Below, one piece after another: positions 20,181 through 31,139 of a DNA stretch of 64,000 nt (position 1 is the first letter of the stretch; each line of letters begins with the position of its first letter). A program made the translations under genes and the position numbers. The notes below the pieces were generated by a model. The model saw only the letters and a list, made by a program, of their open reading frames with translations, searched no databases and was not told where the DNA came from. Origin of the DNA: Sphaerulina vaccinii. Its lineage: Eukaryota; Ascomycota; Dothideomycetes; Mycosphaerellales; Mycosphaerellaceae. The stretch spans positions 1,364,001 through 1,428,000 of the forward strand of contig JAKUDP010000006.1 of the NCBI GenBank assembly GCA_022570795.1, read 5' to 3'.

Positions 20181-22259
20181 ATGGAATACAACAGACTCAA
20201 CCAAGCCAACTCAGAGACACGCTTCTTGCGCCTGAACAGTGGCGAATCGACTGCCGATGAATATCGCATATCGTTTGACCTGATAACAGCCTCCCTCAGC
20301 GCTAAGCCATACTGCTACGCTCTGTCGTACTCATGGGGCAAGGATATTGACATGCTCGCAATCAGAGTCGATGGCAAGCATGTCTTGGTGCATAGAAATC
20401 TGGCAGATGCTCTATACCAATGTGGCCTCCAACATGGACAGCTGATCTGGGTGGATGCACTCTGTATAGACCAGCGCAACGACCACGAGAAGAACTATCA
20501 ACTCAGCAAGATGGGTGAGATCTACTCGCAAGCCATCAGGACGTACGCATGGCTTGGCACCGCAGGTCCATATTCTGCCCAGGCGTTTTCGATTCTGGCC
20601 GACCTTGAGAGATATATCAGTCGCGAGGCACGCGAGGAGAGAGGGCGAGTCAGCCATCGTGGCGAGGGTATGTCTACACTCTGAGCATCAAGAGCAATCA
20701 CTTATCTCTTGACAGTACGCATGCGCACCGATGTGCACGACTTTGAAGCAAGCTCTGCCACCGACACGAAACCTTCGAAAGACATACGCTTCCTGCTGAC
20801 CAAAGTTATAAGATCACAAAGGGCACCAGCCCGTGCCTTACAAGGCTTACGCGAACTACTATCTAGGTCATACTGGGAGAGGGTGTGGATCATTCAAGAA
20901 GTCGCCAAGAGTCCTTCTCTCGAACTTTGCTGCGGCAAGTATCGTTCTGGATTAGATCCTCTTCTTGCTATCATTTCTGTACTTGGCGATGTACCACGAC
21001 GAGTACGCACTATTCTGCAAACATTATCGACTTTCCGCAAGCAAGAGCGATACCGCGCGCGCGTGGTAACACGTATGCACTTGATGGACGCCATGATAAT
21101 GACCAGACATAGCCTAGCAACAAATCCGCGAGACAGAATCTTTGCTATACTGGGCATGACAAAAGACAGCCTGGACCTTGTCCCGAATCCGAACTATGCG
21201 GATCCAGTCGAGCAGATTTACCAAGATCTCACTCGAGTAATGATCAGTTCTGGGCAGGTCAGCAGCGTGCTCTTGCTTCCTACATACATGAGCTTTCCCA
21301 CCCTTGATATGGATCGACATCTCCTCGATTGGCGGCAGCTGTCGATGATACCTCCGTGGCTGACCTCCACGAAAACAACCTTTCTGTCAGCCTCATCGTG
21401 GACAACTGACAAGGACTGTCGACAACTTCATATCGATGCAGGCCTGATCGGTCGAGTTGACTCGTCAAATCGCAGTTGGCAACGTAGCAGCGGTGACAGC
21501 GGCCGTGGATCACCATCGTCGCACCATGGCAGACCAGACTTGCATCGTGAAGAGGCCGTGCACGTAATTCGAGCGATAAGCGCCAGCCTCCTGCGCCGAC
21601 TGGCGCCAGTCTCACCACAGTGGCGAGACCTTGGCGACAAGACTGCCCTGAGTGATGCGCTTTCCCGAATGATTCGAAATGCACACAAAGGCTTTCATCA
21701 AGAGAACTACGACTTCGATCGTACGCGTACTACCCTTCTCGCGCTCGCATATGTCTGTGTTGATGGGAATCCTTTGGGGGAATGGGCGCGTGTCTACAAC
21801 TCTGTCCGCGAGCTCGAAGCGGAAGCTGCAAAATATGATGCGACATCTGCTTCGCGAACTCGCGATCAGTCCAGCTCTACAGAACTCAGGACGCCTCGAG
21901 TTGTCGAGGACTTTGCATTTGGCCTATGGGAAGAAGTGATGGCTGGCCTGGACGGGCCTGCGGAGTTCCAAGTGGCATTCGCATTCATGGTCGGTCCCGG
22001 ACAGCGTCGTGACTTAGTCTTGGTGCATGTGGATACTGATGGTCGAGATGACGCTATATATCAGATCGATTGCTGCCATCTGCCAGTGGTACTACGGAGA
22101 AATTATCAATTGAACACCTATTCGATCATCGGGGAAGCTTGCTTGGGAAGAAACGCCAAGGGAGAATGGTTGTCAGCTACGGACGCACGAAAGGAACTCC
22201 AACAGAAAGGAACTAGCCCGACGAAGATCACCATTGACTTGGCTGGATGGCCATTGTGA
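20181..22259 (+). CDS. heterokaryon incompatibility (HET) domain protein
   Basis: Exons 20181-20667 and 20716-22259 (48-nt intron) give 676 residues. The HET domain starts around residue 43 with YCYALSYSWG and continues with LIWVDALCIDQRND and MGEIYSQAIRTYAWLG. These are the three conserved HET blocks. After the domain come ERVWIIQEVAKSPSLELCCG and DRIFAILGM, typical of Dothideomycete HET proteins. The C-terminal half has the usual YQIDCCHLPVVLRR-type segment. HET proteins trigger cell death after fusion of incompatible hyphae, and many copies have unknown roles. No NACHT or WD40 partner domain is present. The family is secure; the specific role is unknown. Confidence 0.93.
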
Positions 22260-22312
22260 TCTGGGGAGGGACTGTGAACATGCAGTGGCTTAGCGGACTT
22301 GCAACATCAAAC

Positions 22313-22352
22313 TCAATTGATTGCCGGATACACAAGTCAAACCATCGCACCG
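22313..22352 (-). pseudogene. relic of a further cystine-knot exon
   Basis: The 21 bases 22329-22349 are identical to 22578-22598, the start of exon 4 of the adjacent gene. The minus-strand reading gives CDGLTCVSGNQ, like CDGLTCVAGRT in exon 4. The expected splice acceptor CAG just before TGCGATGG reads CGG here, so the module cannot be joined and lies beyond the stop codon of the present gene. Confidence 0.6.
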
Positions 22353-22360
22353 AGACTTGA

Positions 22361-23243
22361 TCAAGGACACGTGCCAATGCCAGCGAGTACGTCGACTACA
22401 CAACTACCAGCACACTGTGAAGGATCAGTAACAATAATATATTAAGTGCAAAGGGTATCGGTTACTCACACAAGAACCAGTGGCGTCTGTGCCGCAAGTG
22501 TCGCCCGAGAGTCGACATTGACGTACTGGACTCCGAACTTGTTGGCAAGTACTCGGAGCATCAACAGTCCTGCCAGCTACACAAGTCAAACCATCGCACT
22601 GTTTACGATCAGTATCAAGATAAAGTCACGCGACAGGTGGAGGGGAGTACTCACACAAGGATCACTTAAGCCTGTACCGCAAGGCACATCGATGCCACGA
22701 CATGGGGGTGTCGCGCAACGCTGATTGCCGAAAAGATCTGTTCGACAAATGAGGCCCGAACACTATTCACCAACCATCAGTACGTGAACGTCAAGCGGCA
22801 GAAGTATAGGTGTGGACTCACACAACCAGCATCACTGATGCAGGAATCAAGTTGAGCACCACATGTAGGAGCTAAGCAGTCACAGAACTGCCTGATAGCT
22901 GCAATGGCAAGTGTTCGAAGTGGTTGTGGTCTGGCGAGCCGTGCGCTTTCGCTGGTGGACGATGATTGGACTCGTCTGCAGAATCTCAGGACTTCGACGT
23001 TGTTCTTGAAGAGGGGAACGAGTATTTTGAAAGGGTCTGTAGAGATATCAAGTGTCAGAACATGGTGGTGAAACCCATTTCACAGCATGCCCTTCGTGCT
23101 TGGAGTATCCTGCTTGTCATCATTCGTACAGTCGTACCTCGAGAGCATGTAGCACTGGTGCGTGCAGTCACTGCAGCTGCTTCTGAGCTGACGCTGAAGA
23201 GCAGCAGTAGTGGGATGAGCGGAAGGAGAATTGAGCGAGTCAT
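22361..23243 (-). CDS. secreted protein with three tandem cystine-knot-like (knottin) modules
   Basis: Five exons (23243-23138, 23036-22822, 22762-22655, 22598-22470, 22414-22361) give 203 residues. The start at 23243 opens a signal peptide (SILLPLIPLLLLFSVSSEAAA). After a roughly 60-residue pro-region come three cysteine modules with the spacing C-x6-C-x5/7-C-C-x3/4-C-x9/11-C. This is the inhibitor-cystine-knot pattern. The vicinal pairs fall at residues 107-108, 143-144 and 186-187. Each pair is split by a phase-0 intron whose donor follows the first Cys codon as TGT|GTGAGT. The module halves begin CSGLIC, CDGLTC and CAGSC. Every junction keeps frame, and introns 2-4 are 55-59 nt. It is likely exported and disulfide-folded. 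The biological role is unknown. Confidence 0.75.
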
Positions 23244-23748
23244 AGTGTCCGTTCTTTGCGTTGAGAAGTGCAGGATGTCTATTGGAACCTGTATCACAAG
23301 ACTTCGCTCGAGGCCGAACCGAGCAGCCTTATATATGCTGTGCATCTCGCAGCTTGCTTTGATCTCACCATCTGTTACGCCGCTGCATGAGAAGAGGCGC
23401 CCACTCGAGACAAGAAGCATAAGAAGGCTTCATCGGTGTTGGCGATGTGGCTACAGACCTTTCCCACGTGGCTACCTATCCTACTTGTTCCATTGTCCAG
23501 ATCGGGAAGCGTGGTATGATGTGCAGCGGTTGGAACGCATGTCGATGCCTGGCTAGAACGTGCCTGCCGTTCTTCATGCAGGCCAAGATGGCAGCTCTGC
23601 AGCTTCGGAGTGACCTCCTCCATACACTACGTTTATTGGCAAAGCAGAGTGTACATGCCTTGTATCTTTTTTATCGGCACGGCATCATGCATAGTGAAGG
23701 CTCAATACAAGCTGAGCTGGAATAGAATCCCAAGCTTCTCTGACACTA
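23244..23748. other. intergenic, promoter of the cystine-knot gene
   Basis: This lies between the start of the cystine-knot gene and the 3' end of the beta-galactosidase gene, both on the minus strand. The frames here show no protein character. Confidence 0.4.
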
Positions 23749-25698
23749 CTACACGCACCCATAACAGTCCGGATCTGCACGATTATACCAATCCCTCTCA
23801 CTCAAACCCACAGCTGTCATCTTACCTTTGACCAAATGCGATTCGAGCTCTAGAACAACAACCTCATTCATACTGTCCCGCTTGAGCAATGTGCCTGGCA
23901 AATATAGAGATTGCTGAGGTCCAACAAGCCAATAACGACCAAGATTGAAGCCATTGACGAAGACTTGGCCTTTGACGCCCTTCGGAATGGTGAGATATGT
24001 GTCTAGCTCGGCATCTCCAGCATCTTGCAAGTTCGACGGTATACTGAACGTTCCAGTATAGAAAAGAGGTGTTTGACTGCTGGCATTCACAGATGCAGCA
24101 GATGGGAGATCTTCGAGCGGTATAGAGTACATATCCCAACCCTGTAACGTCTCATTCCCAACACTGACATCACCCACGATACCTTTGTGTGGTTCACGGA
24201 GGTAGTTTGCGAAATGCCGTTCTCGAGAGTAGTAGTCTACACGCCCAAGGTTCTCTACCAATAGCTGTAGTCTATCCTTCGGCTTGAGGTCAACGGTAGT
24301 GCTGAGAGGATGTTGGTACTGGCTGTCGATGATGCCTTGAGCAACACCATTGACAAACACCTGTACACGATCGCGAGGACGATCTCCGGGCTTGACGACT
24401 CCAGATGTAGTCGCGTTTGCGATGTGCTCGTAGAGGATGAACCCGTATGCTTGGCCGAGTGCTTCCATAGGCACTGGAGTCGAAGCCGTACGTGCTGGTT
24501 CTCCAAGAGTGTCGAACAATGGAATCATGGGCGATAGCGCGAATTCTGGGATTGCCATCAGTGGCAGGTTTGCCGGAGGTCTCGGAATGCTGCCGTTTGG
24601 AGAGTACTTCAGCAAGGCATCTCGCATCGTGAAGTACAGGTCATTGGTTCGTCCAGCTTCATCAATGGGAGAGCCATAGTCATAGCTCGTCGTGAAGGCA
24701 GCAGTCCGATTCTGCCATAAAGCACCGTTGTCGAAGCCAAAGTTCGTACCTCCATGGACCATGTAGAAACTAATGGACGCGGAGCTGTTCCCCAAGGTGA
24801 ACTCGATATCGGAAAGGAATTGCTCCACTACTCCAGGATTGCCTACTGTCGTATTGTGGAAGTTGTAAGTGCCCCAGTTGTCCGGTGCCCAGGTATAGTA
24901 CTCTCCATTCAGTAAAGGGCCTAGTCTTGTGGGGTCTGTCACATACTTGTCCCTTGCTGGGAACCCGTAGGTTGATCCGCCATCAATCTCAGCAAGTACG
25001 CCACCGATCGATCCTCCCTCAAGTGTGAAGTCCACACCACCATCGTTCGTGTAAAGTGGAACCTCAAAGAGCTTGAGCAAGATGTCGCGGAGAGCTGCGA
25101 TGTACTGATGATTCTCACCAAAGGAGCCATATTCGTTCTCAACTTGTACCATGAGTATTGGGCCACCTCGCGTGACTTGGAGTTCTTGTATCTCGGCCGC
25201 AAGCTTGGCCAGAAAGACTTCTGAGGCATTGAGATATGGCTCATTAAAATCCCGCACTACCAGACCAGGAATCTGACTGAGCCATGCAGGAAACCCACCA
25301 AAGTCATGCTCACCACAGATATAAGGTCCAGGTCGCAGGATGATATATAGGCCTTCTTCTTGCGCGATCCGGAAGTATGTCGCAATGTCGTTCTCTGGTT
25401 CTTTCGCCGTCCAAGCTCCAGGATAAGGCTCTAGACTATCCCAGAACACATATGAGAAGATGGTGTTCAGGCCCATAGCTCGTGCTTTCTGCAATCTGTC
25501 ACGCCAGTACTGATATGGTATGCGCTGGAAGTCCATCTGCCCGCCGATGATCTGGAATGGTTCGCCATGGAGCAGGAATGTGGTGGCATTGTAGGTGAAT
25601 GCAGCAGGTGCAGCAGAGTAGGTAGGACTAGGCGAACAAGCGACTAAGGATGTCGCAAGCAACGCAAGCCACCTGACCGTGCGAGGAAGTAATGTCAT
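23749..25698 (-). CDS. secreted beta-galactosidase, glycoside hydrolase family 35
   Basis: An intronless 649-residue protein starts at 25698 with a signal peptide (LALLATSLVACSPSPTYS). The catalytic TIM barrel follows: HGEPFQIIGGQMDFQRIP (about 44-61), RPGPYICGEHDFGGFPAWL (122-140), MVQVENEYGSFG with the acid/base Glu (183-194), and LLNGEYYTWAPDNWG with the nucleophile Glu. YMVHGGTNFGFDNGA closes the barrel, and beta-sandwich domains end near NGFNLGRYWLVGPQQSLYLP. The enzyme removes terminal beta-galactose from oligosaccharides. The roughly 650-residue size and motif spacing resemble the animal/bacterial GLB1 type and not the common roughly 1000-residue fungal LacA. Several N-glycosylation sequons are visible. 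The family is secure. Confidence 0.95.
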   Translation of the reverse strand: MTLLPRTVRWLALLATSLVACSPSPTYSAAPAAFTYNATTFLLHGEPFQIIGGQMDFQRIPYQYWRDRLQKARAMGLNTIFSYVFWDSLEPYPGAWTAKEPENDIATYFRIAQEEGLYIILRPGPYICGEHDFGGFPAWLSQIPGLVVRDFNEPYLNASEVFLAKLAAEIQELQVTRGGPILMVQVENEYGSFGENHQYIAALRDILLKLFEVPLYTNDGGVDFTLEGGSIGGVLAEIDGGSTYGFPARDKYVTDPTRLGPLLNGEYYTWAPDNWGTYNFHNTTVGNPGVVEQFLSDIEFTLGNSSASISFYMVHGGTNFGFDNGALWQNRTAAFTTSYDYGSPIDEAGRTNDLYFTMRDALLKYSPNGSIPRPPANLPLMAIPEFALSPMIPLFDTLGEPARTASTPVPMEALGQAYGFILYEHIANATTSGVVKPGDRPRDRVQVFVNGVAQGIIDSQYQHPLSTTVDLKPKDRLQLLVENLGRVDYYSRERHFANYLREPHKGIVGDVSVGNETLQGWDMYSIPLEDLPSAASVNASSQTPLFYTGTFSIPSNLQDAGDAELDTYLTIPKGVKGQVFVNGFNLGRYWLVGPQQSLYLPGTLLKRDSMNEVVVLELESHLVKGKMTAVGLSERDWYNRADPDCYGCV

Positions 25699-26799
25699 GT
25701 TTGACAGTCAGCGGTAGTGCGTACGAACCAGATCCAGAGATGAAGGTTATATGGATTGGCCAGGATCGACCCCAGACACGAACGTTACACTCGGCATTCC
25801 GAAGTAGCACTGTAGCAGTGCAGTGCAGGTTGATTGAAGCTATCGCGCGGCGACTGCTAGACATGCGAATGCCATCGCAGATCACAGATGCTTAGGCGAA
25901 GCACTGCGGGGCTTGTAAACCGCATTGGACAGATGAGTGAGGAAATGAGGAGCATAATGGCAACCTTCATGGGTGCTATCGGCAACGGTACCTCCAGTGC
26001 GTGCCGTCGAGGATGAATTGCTGGTCCGATCAGTCTTCGAATGGTCTACATACCTGCAGTAGCAATGAACAGCCAAGGTAAGATATCTTTGTTATGGCTG
26101 GAATAGCAGAGACTTCGCCACGCATCTTGTCAATCAGAAGCCCTTGCACGGATGTTTGCCAGTCTCTCGCGTGCCATAAGCGATAAGCGACCCAGGGCGA
26201 TGTGAAGTCGGGCAAAGTGAGGCTTGAGTGCCTTGGGCGGTGGGTGCGGCTGGGCAAACCGTGTGTATGTCCATCGAGTGTTGGGCATAGGAAGCAGCTT
26301 GCGGTACTCGTGGATGATCAAGCAGAGTCGAGAGACTAGTGAGTACCTCGCTGGAGCGCTTCCGCCCAAGGCGACGCATAGATGATGCCTGTTATGTTAT
26401 GTTTGTAGATGGCCACGTCTCCGAGATGACTCTTCCGCCATGAGCCACGAACCAACAAGACTTCGCCTGTAAGCAGCAGGCATCACGCCGGGATGATGGG
26501 CAACCACGTCGACAATGACATGGTATCGGGCACCAACTTGGCAGTGTGTGTGAGCTTGAGTGGGCAGATTATGAGGGTCGAAGTGTGAAACGACAAAAAA
26601 TGCGCCACAAGAAGCCACGCCCACATGTTGGACAGTCGGAAAGAACACCCGACTAGACAACTTTCTTGGCAGGCAGCTTGAGACAACTCACTCGCAACTT
26701 GCGTCCCTATCAACAAACATCCTCCATCTCTCACGACCGACCGCGTGACCCACGAACGTTTTCCCAACCCACCGAATATCCGCTGAGCAGACCGCCGCC
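25699..26799. other. intergenic, upstream of the 14-3-3 gene
   Basis: 1.1 kb lies between the divergent beta-galactosidase and 14-3-3 genes. Short frames on both strands have no domain. The right end should hold a strong promoter and the 14-3-3 leader. Confidence 0.4.
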
Positions 26800-28146
26800 A
26801 TGGCTACTGAGGTATGTGCAACTTCCACCCGCCTGGAGATTGAGGAGCTGCCATTGCGCAATGCTCGCATGCTCTCAACAAACCACCTCAACACGCCGAT
26901 ATGCTGCTATGGACAGACTGCTGACTTGTGACTACTGCAGCGCGAAAGGTACACTCTTCGACGATGTCGCGTCTGCATCCGGGCCGCCCACTGACATTCT
27001 ACGCAGCAAGACTTTCCTCGCACGACTGTGCGAGCAGGCTGAGCGCTACGATGGTACGTCATGAGATTGTGCGATCGAGGGAGAGGCAGCAGCTAATTCG
27101 AGGCGCAGAGATGGTCGGATACATGAAGGTATGCACGGCGAAGCTCGAATCTACGGCAATAGACTGAAACTGACTGGTGAAATAGGAAGTCGCAAAGGTA
27201 TACCTCTCCGAGCGATAAGCCTCCAATGCAGAGCTCTAGCCCAGAGCAGCTGCAGCGATCGCGCCTTCCGCAACGACGACCTCGAACTGAGACTGACGCG
27301 TGATATAGCTCGGCGGTGAGCTCACAGTCGACGAGCGTAACCTGCTTTCTGTCGCCTACAAGAACGTGGTCGGCACGCGCCGTGCTTCCTGGAGAATCAT
27401 TTCGAGCATCGAGCAAAAGGAGGAAGCTAAGGGCTCAGACAAGCACGTTGGCATCATCCGCGACTACCGCCAGAAGATCGAGACCGAGCTCGAGAAGGTC
27501 TGCCAAGATGTCCTCGATGTGCTTGACGACAGCCTCATCCCTAAGGCCGAGACCGGCGAGAGCAAGGTCTTCTACCACAAGATGTGAGCTACTCAAATGT
27601 GGATGCGCTGTACATGAAGGAGCGGAGTGCTGACAAGTGGACAACAGGAAGGGTGACTACCACCGCTACCTCGCCGAGTTCGCCTCTGGCGAGAAGCGCA
27701 AGACAGCTGCGACTGCCGCACACGAGGCTTACAAGGTATGTCATATCTGTGACACAATGGCTATTGTTCTAGACAGCGACTAACGTGTGCACCAGAACGC
27801 CACCGATGTTGCCCAGACGGAGCTCACACCAACTCATCCTATCCGCTTGGGTCTGGCGTTGAACTTCTCGGTCTTCTACTACGAGATCTTGAACTCACCC
27901 GACCGTGCATGCCACCTCGCCAAGCAAGCATTCGACGACGCCATCGCCGAGCTCGACTCGCTTTCCGAGGAGTCCTACCGCGACAGCACTCTCATCATGC
28001 AGCTCCTGCGTGACAACCTCACTCTCTGGACATCATCAGATGGCGGCGAGCCAGAGGCCGCTGCTGGTGAAGTCAAGGCCGACGAGAAGGCCCCAGAGCC
28101 GGCTGCGGAGCCTCCGACTGAGGAGGAGGCCAAGCCAGCTGCTTAA
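26800..28146 (+). CDS. BMH1: 14-3-3 protein
   Basis: Eight exons (26800-26811, 26941-26948, 27007-27053, 27109-27128, 27186-27197, 27309-27583, 27648-27735, 27796-28146) give 270 residues. Five very small first exons encode MATERESKTFLARLCEQAER, then YDEMVGYMKEVAKLGG. The core signatures are YKNVVGTRRASWRIISSIEQKEE (about residues 50-72) and NPTH-type TPTHPIRLGLALNFSVFYYEIL. It ends in an acidic Pro/Glu/Ala tail. 14-3-3 dimers bind phospho-Ser/Thr motifs on many partners in the cytosol and nucleus. The phosphopeptide-binding Lys and Arg residues of helix 3 are present. The symbol follows the yeast orthologue. The identification is certain, and the exon joins all keep frame. Confidence 0.96.
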
Positions 28147-28666
28147 GTGTGCTCAAGTCTTTTACAAGTCATCAGCGGTGTGCTCTTCATCAGGAGTTGG
28201 TGTGCGGGAGCGTGGACGACGGACGCATGTTTCTCATCACCACCACAACCAGGCGGCACAAGAGAATAGTATGCTATGAATCATAACGGAGAAGAATTGC
28301 AAATCGCAAGACACCAGCGGAATCGTCCTTGATGCCTGTGGCTCATGGATCTGAGACGCGGAAAGAATGCAGTTTTGGCTTCCCACAATCACACCGACCA
28401 CCCCTCGAACCCTTGTTGCGTTTCTGCGAGCGTATTCGGTGGTACTCGATGTTTACCCACGAGTGCCTTGTGTTTTTGGCGCTGTATGTGCTTTCTTATG
28501 ATGGCGGCTCTCCACGGACGAGTTGCTATAGAGCTGGGGATCACTCCACTCTACTGACGGTCTCTACCAAAGCTAGCATACTAGGCAAGCGAATATCAAA
28601 AAACATCAAACAATACTTCCACCCTTCAACAGAGGAATTTGAAGGTTCAAACATTGCATTCACTAC
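28147..28666. other. convergent 3' flanks of 14-3-3 and the A1-like gene
   Basis: No gene is seen. The region contains the terminators of two converging genes. Confidence 0.4.
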
Positions 28667-30387
28667 CTAGAAGTGGCTAGTGGGCAGCTCCACCGGAGTA
28701 TGTCTGACACTACTACCTCTCCGTTGCGAGTGGTGATCATAGGGCATTTCCATCGGCTTCTCATCAGATTTCAGCTCATATGGTACTGTCTGAGAGCCTA
28801 CCATCTCCTGCATTGGAATATGTCCATTCTTGATGAGATATACCTCATCATGCCATGGTTGGTCATAAACAGGCAGAGAACCAGACGAGATCGTATTATC
28901 GCCTCTCCTGGTCTTCCGCTTCTTCAGTAATGCCACGAACACAATGATCCCTATCGCTATGAGTATCACTGCTCCTCCTCCTGCTGCAATACCAGCGATA
29001 GCACCAGTCGATAGCCCGTTGGCATACGGAGTCGCAGGCCTCCGACTTGACTCATTGTGGTCAGAGGCATCTGGCTTACTGGACGTGGTAACATTGCTAC
29101 TTTCCTCACAGCTCGGCCCGATCGGGACAATCTTCGTGTCCGAGGTAGCTTTGGCTTGCCATATGCTCCAAGTCTGGTTATCCAGATCCACACTAAGATA
29201 TGCGCCGGAGAAGAATGCCATGCCGATGAGTGGGATGTCGTTCACGTTTGGGCCGTCGTTGGGACTGATCAGAAGTGTTGCAGCAGAGCTGTTGCTTTGC
29301 ACGGCTCCTGATGCGTCTACGTACTGGTCTGGTACGACTAGAACATCATTCGGGATTGTGATAGATGGACCTCCTTGGATCTGGAGCTGCAGGTCTCCGG
29401 CATATCTTTCAGCGCATTAGCTATGCTGTCCAGCGTGCGGCTGTGAAGATGGACTTACACGTTAGATGATGGGAACACTGGCATATACCAATATGTGCTC
29501 GACGACTTGTTCATGAATCGAGTCTTCGTGACATTCTGGAACCTCCAGTAGCATGGCTCAGCCGGAATGGTCATCACAGCAGGAAAGTCTGGCTGCAAAC
29601 AGCATGTGAGTGCTGAACTAGGGTTCAGGTCGCTTGAAGTGCCATTTGGAAAGTTGAGAAGCAGATTCGTGATCGTCAAGTACATTCCAGACTGACAATT
29701 TGCTGACGAGTTCTGCAGTTGCTGCGTGAAGGGCTCACCAATAGCTTTCGCAGAGTCGTATCCGCCAAAGACAATCTGGCCATCCATCGCTGATCTTGAC
29801 GCCAAGTTGTCGATGCCCCACCAGTAGGACCACGAGCGAGATGCGATGCTTCCTTGGTCCTTGAGGCGCTGTAGAAGTGTTGAGTTATGTCCGAGCCCGA
29901 TAGCTGCTTGTCTGTTGTACGAGCCGCCGAAGTCGTAACCGGGCATTCCTATGGGATAACTTGACAAGCTCTTGTTACTCATTACAAGCTCGTCGGTAGC
30001 CCAGGTGTTGTCCCACACATGAGTGCCTAGGGCGCGTTTGGTATCGCTTGGATCAGCGCCAGCATCGAGAACGTCTGTTCGGTACTCATAGCTTGAGGAG
30101 GCTTTAGTATCGTACAGTCCACCTCGAAGTGTCAAGCATTCGTTCTTGGTCGCGTTGAAGTTGTCGCAGAGGGGCTCGGTAGTGTTGTATATCCACGTAT
30201 CATTGAGGTAAGTGTGGACTGTGAAAGAGACGTTCTGCGCCGGCGTGCCGACTGTGCCCAGTATGCCTCGTCTGAAGTGGCCATTCGACAGAGGCACATT
30301 CGTGATCGGGATTGTCAGTGGCTCAGGGCCACAAGTACAGATGGTATGGCTAGTTAAGGCAAGCCAGAGCAGAATGAGTCTGCACAT
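28667..30387 (-). CDS. membrane-anchored aspartyl-protease-like protein (A1 fold, no catalytic DTG)
   Basis: Exons 30387-29459 and 29405-28667 (53-nt intron) give 555 residues. The ATG at 30387 opens a signal peptide (CRLILLWLALTSHTICTC). The extracellular part has the A1-peptidase layout: RRGILGTVGTPAQNVSFTVHTYLNDTWIY at the N-lobe, AAIGLGHNSTLLQRLKDQG, a GGYDSAK block and IPLIGMAFFSGAYLSVDLDNQTWSIW near the C-lobe. A single transmembrane helix (IAGIAAGGGAVILIAIGIIVFVALL) and a roughly 90-residue cytosolic tail follow. The first catalytic D-T-G is replaced by TYLND, and no second DTG/DSG is found. Proteolytic activity is therefore unlikely. It may be a wall or surface receptor-like pseudoprotease. 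Many N-glycosylation sites are visible. Confidence 0.85.
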
Positions 30388-31139
30388 TGAGTGGTAGTGT
30401 TCCCAGGCATTAAAGAAAGAAGTTGAAAAGTGCACAGAGTACCAGACTCTGAAAGAGGAAATGAGCGTAGGAAAAGGCAAGGATAATCTTGAGTTGCATA
30501 CATCTTTGCTTCGCGTCTGTCTTCAGTACTTGTGCATCGGCGGCTATGATCCGGGCATCTGAAAGAGGATTCTTAGTGTACTGTGCCACTTGATGCAGAG
30601 CGCATTTCTGCCACGACTGCCGTTTCTGGCGAACCACATCGCTCGATATGGATCTCTGGAAGCGCTGTAGGACTGCATGTGCCCTGCAATGTTAGCGATG
30701 GCTACGCCGCACGAGTGGGCAGCTCTTCTAAGGTATCGGCACTCATCTTGAAGCAAGATTCTCCAGACGTCCTTGTGCACAAACGTATCATCACTAGAAG
30801 ATGGACACAGGTGCCATCATGTCGAGTGCAGAGCCGGTGATTGATGCTGAAGTACAACATCTGGCTTGTTGGAAGTTCGTGAAGTCACGAACAAGAAGCA
30901 GACTCGAAGCGCCGGCAAGTGGCGCTGCCAAGGCGTGGAAGTGAAGCGAACGAATCGTAACACAGGACGTGAAACAAGGGTATGCAGTAGCTGAACTACT
31001 TTTTGGTGACCTATCTTTGTAACATGAACAACATGTTCCTCTCGACAGTTGCCTTGTACATAGTCTAGGCATCCTGCAGTCCAGATGTATCAATAACACC
31101 ATCTCAAGATCTTGCCGGCATCAAGCACCGGCCACCAGC
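30388..31139. promoter_or_regulatory. divergent upstream region
   Basis: This lies between the A1-like gene and the GT25 gene, which diverge. No coding region is recognised. Confidence 0.35.
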
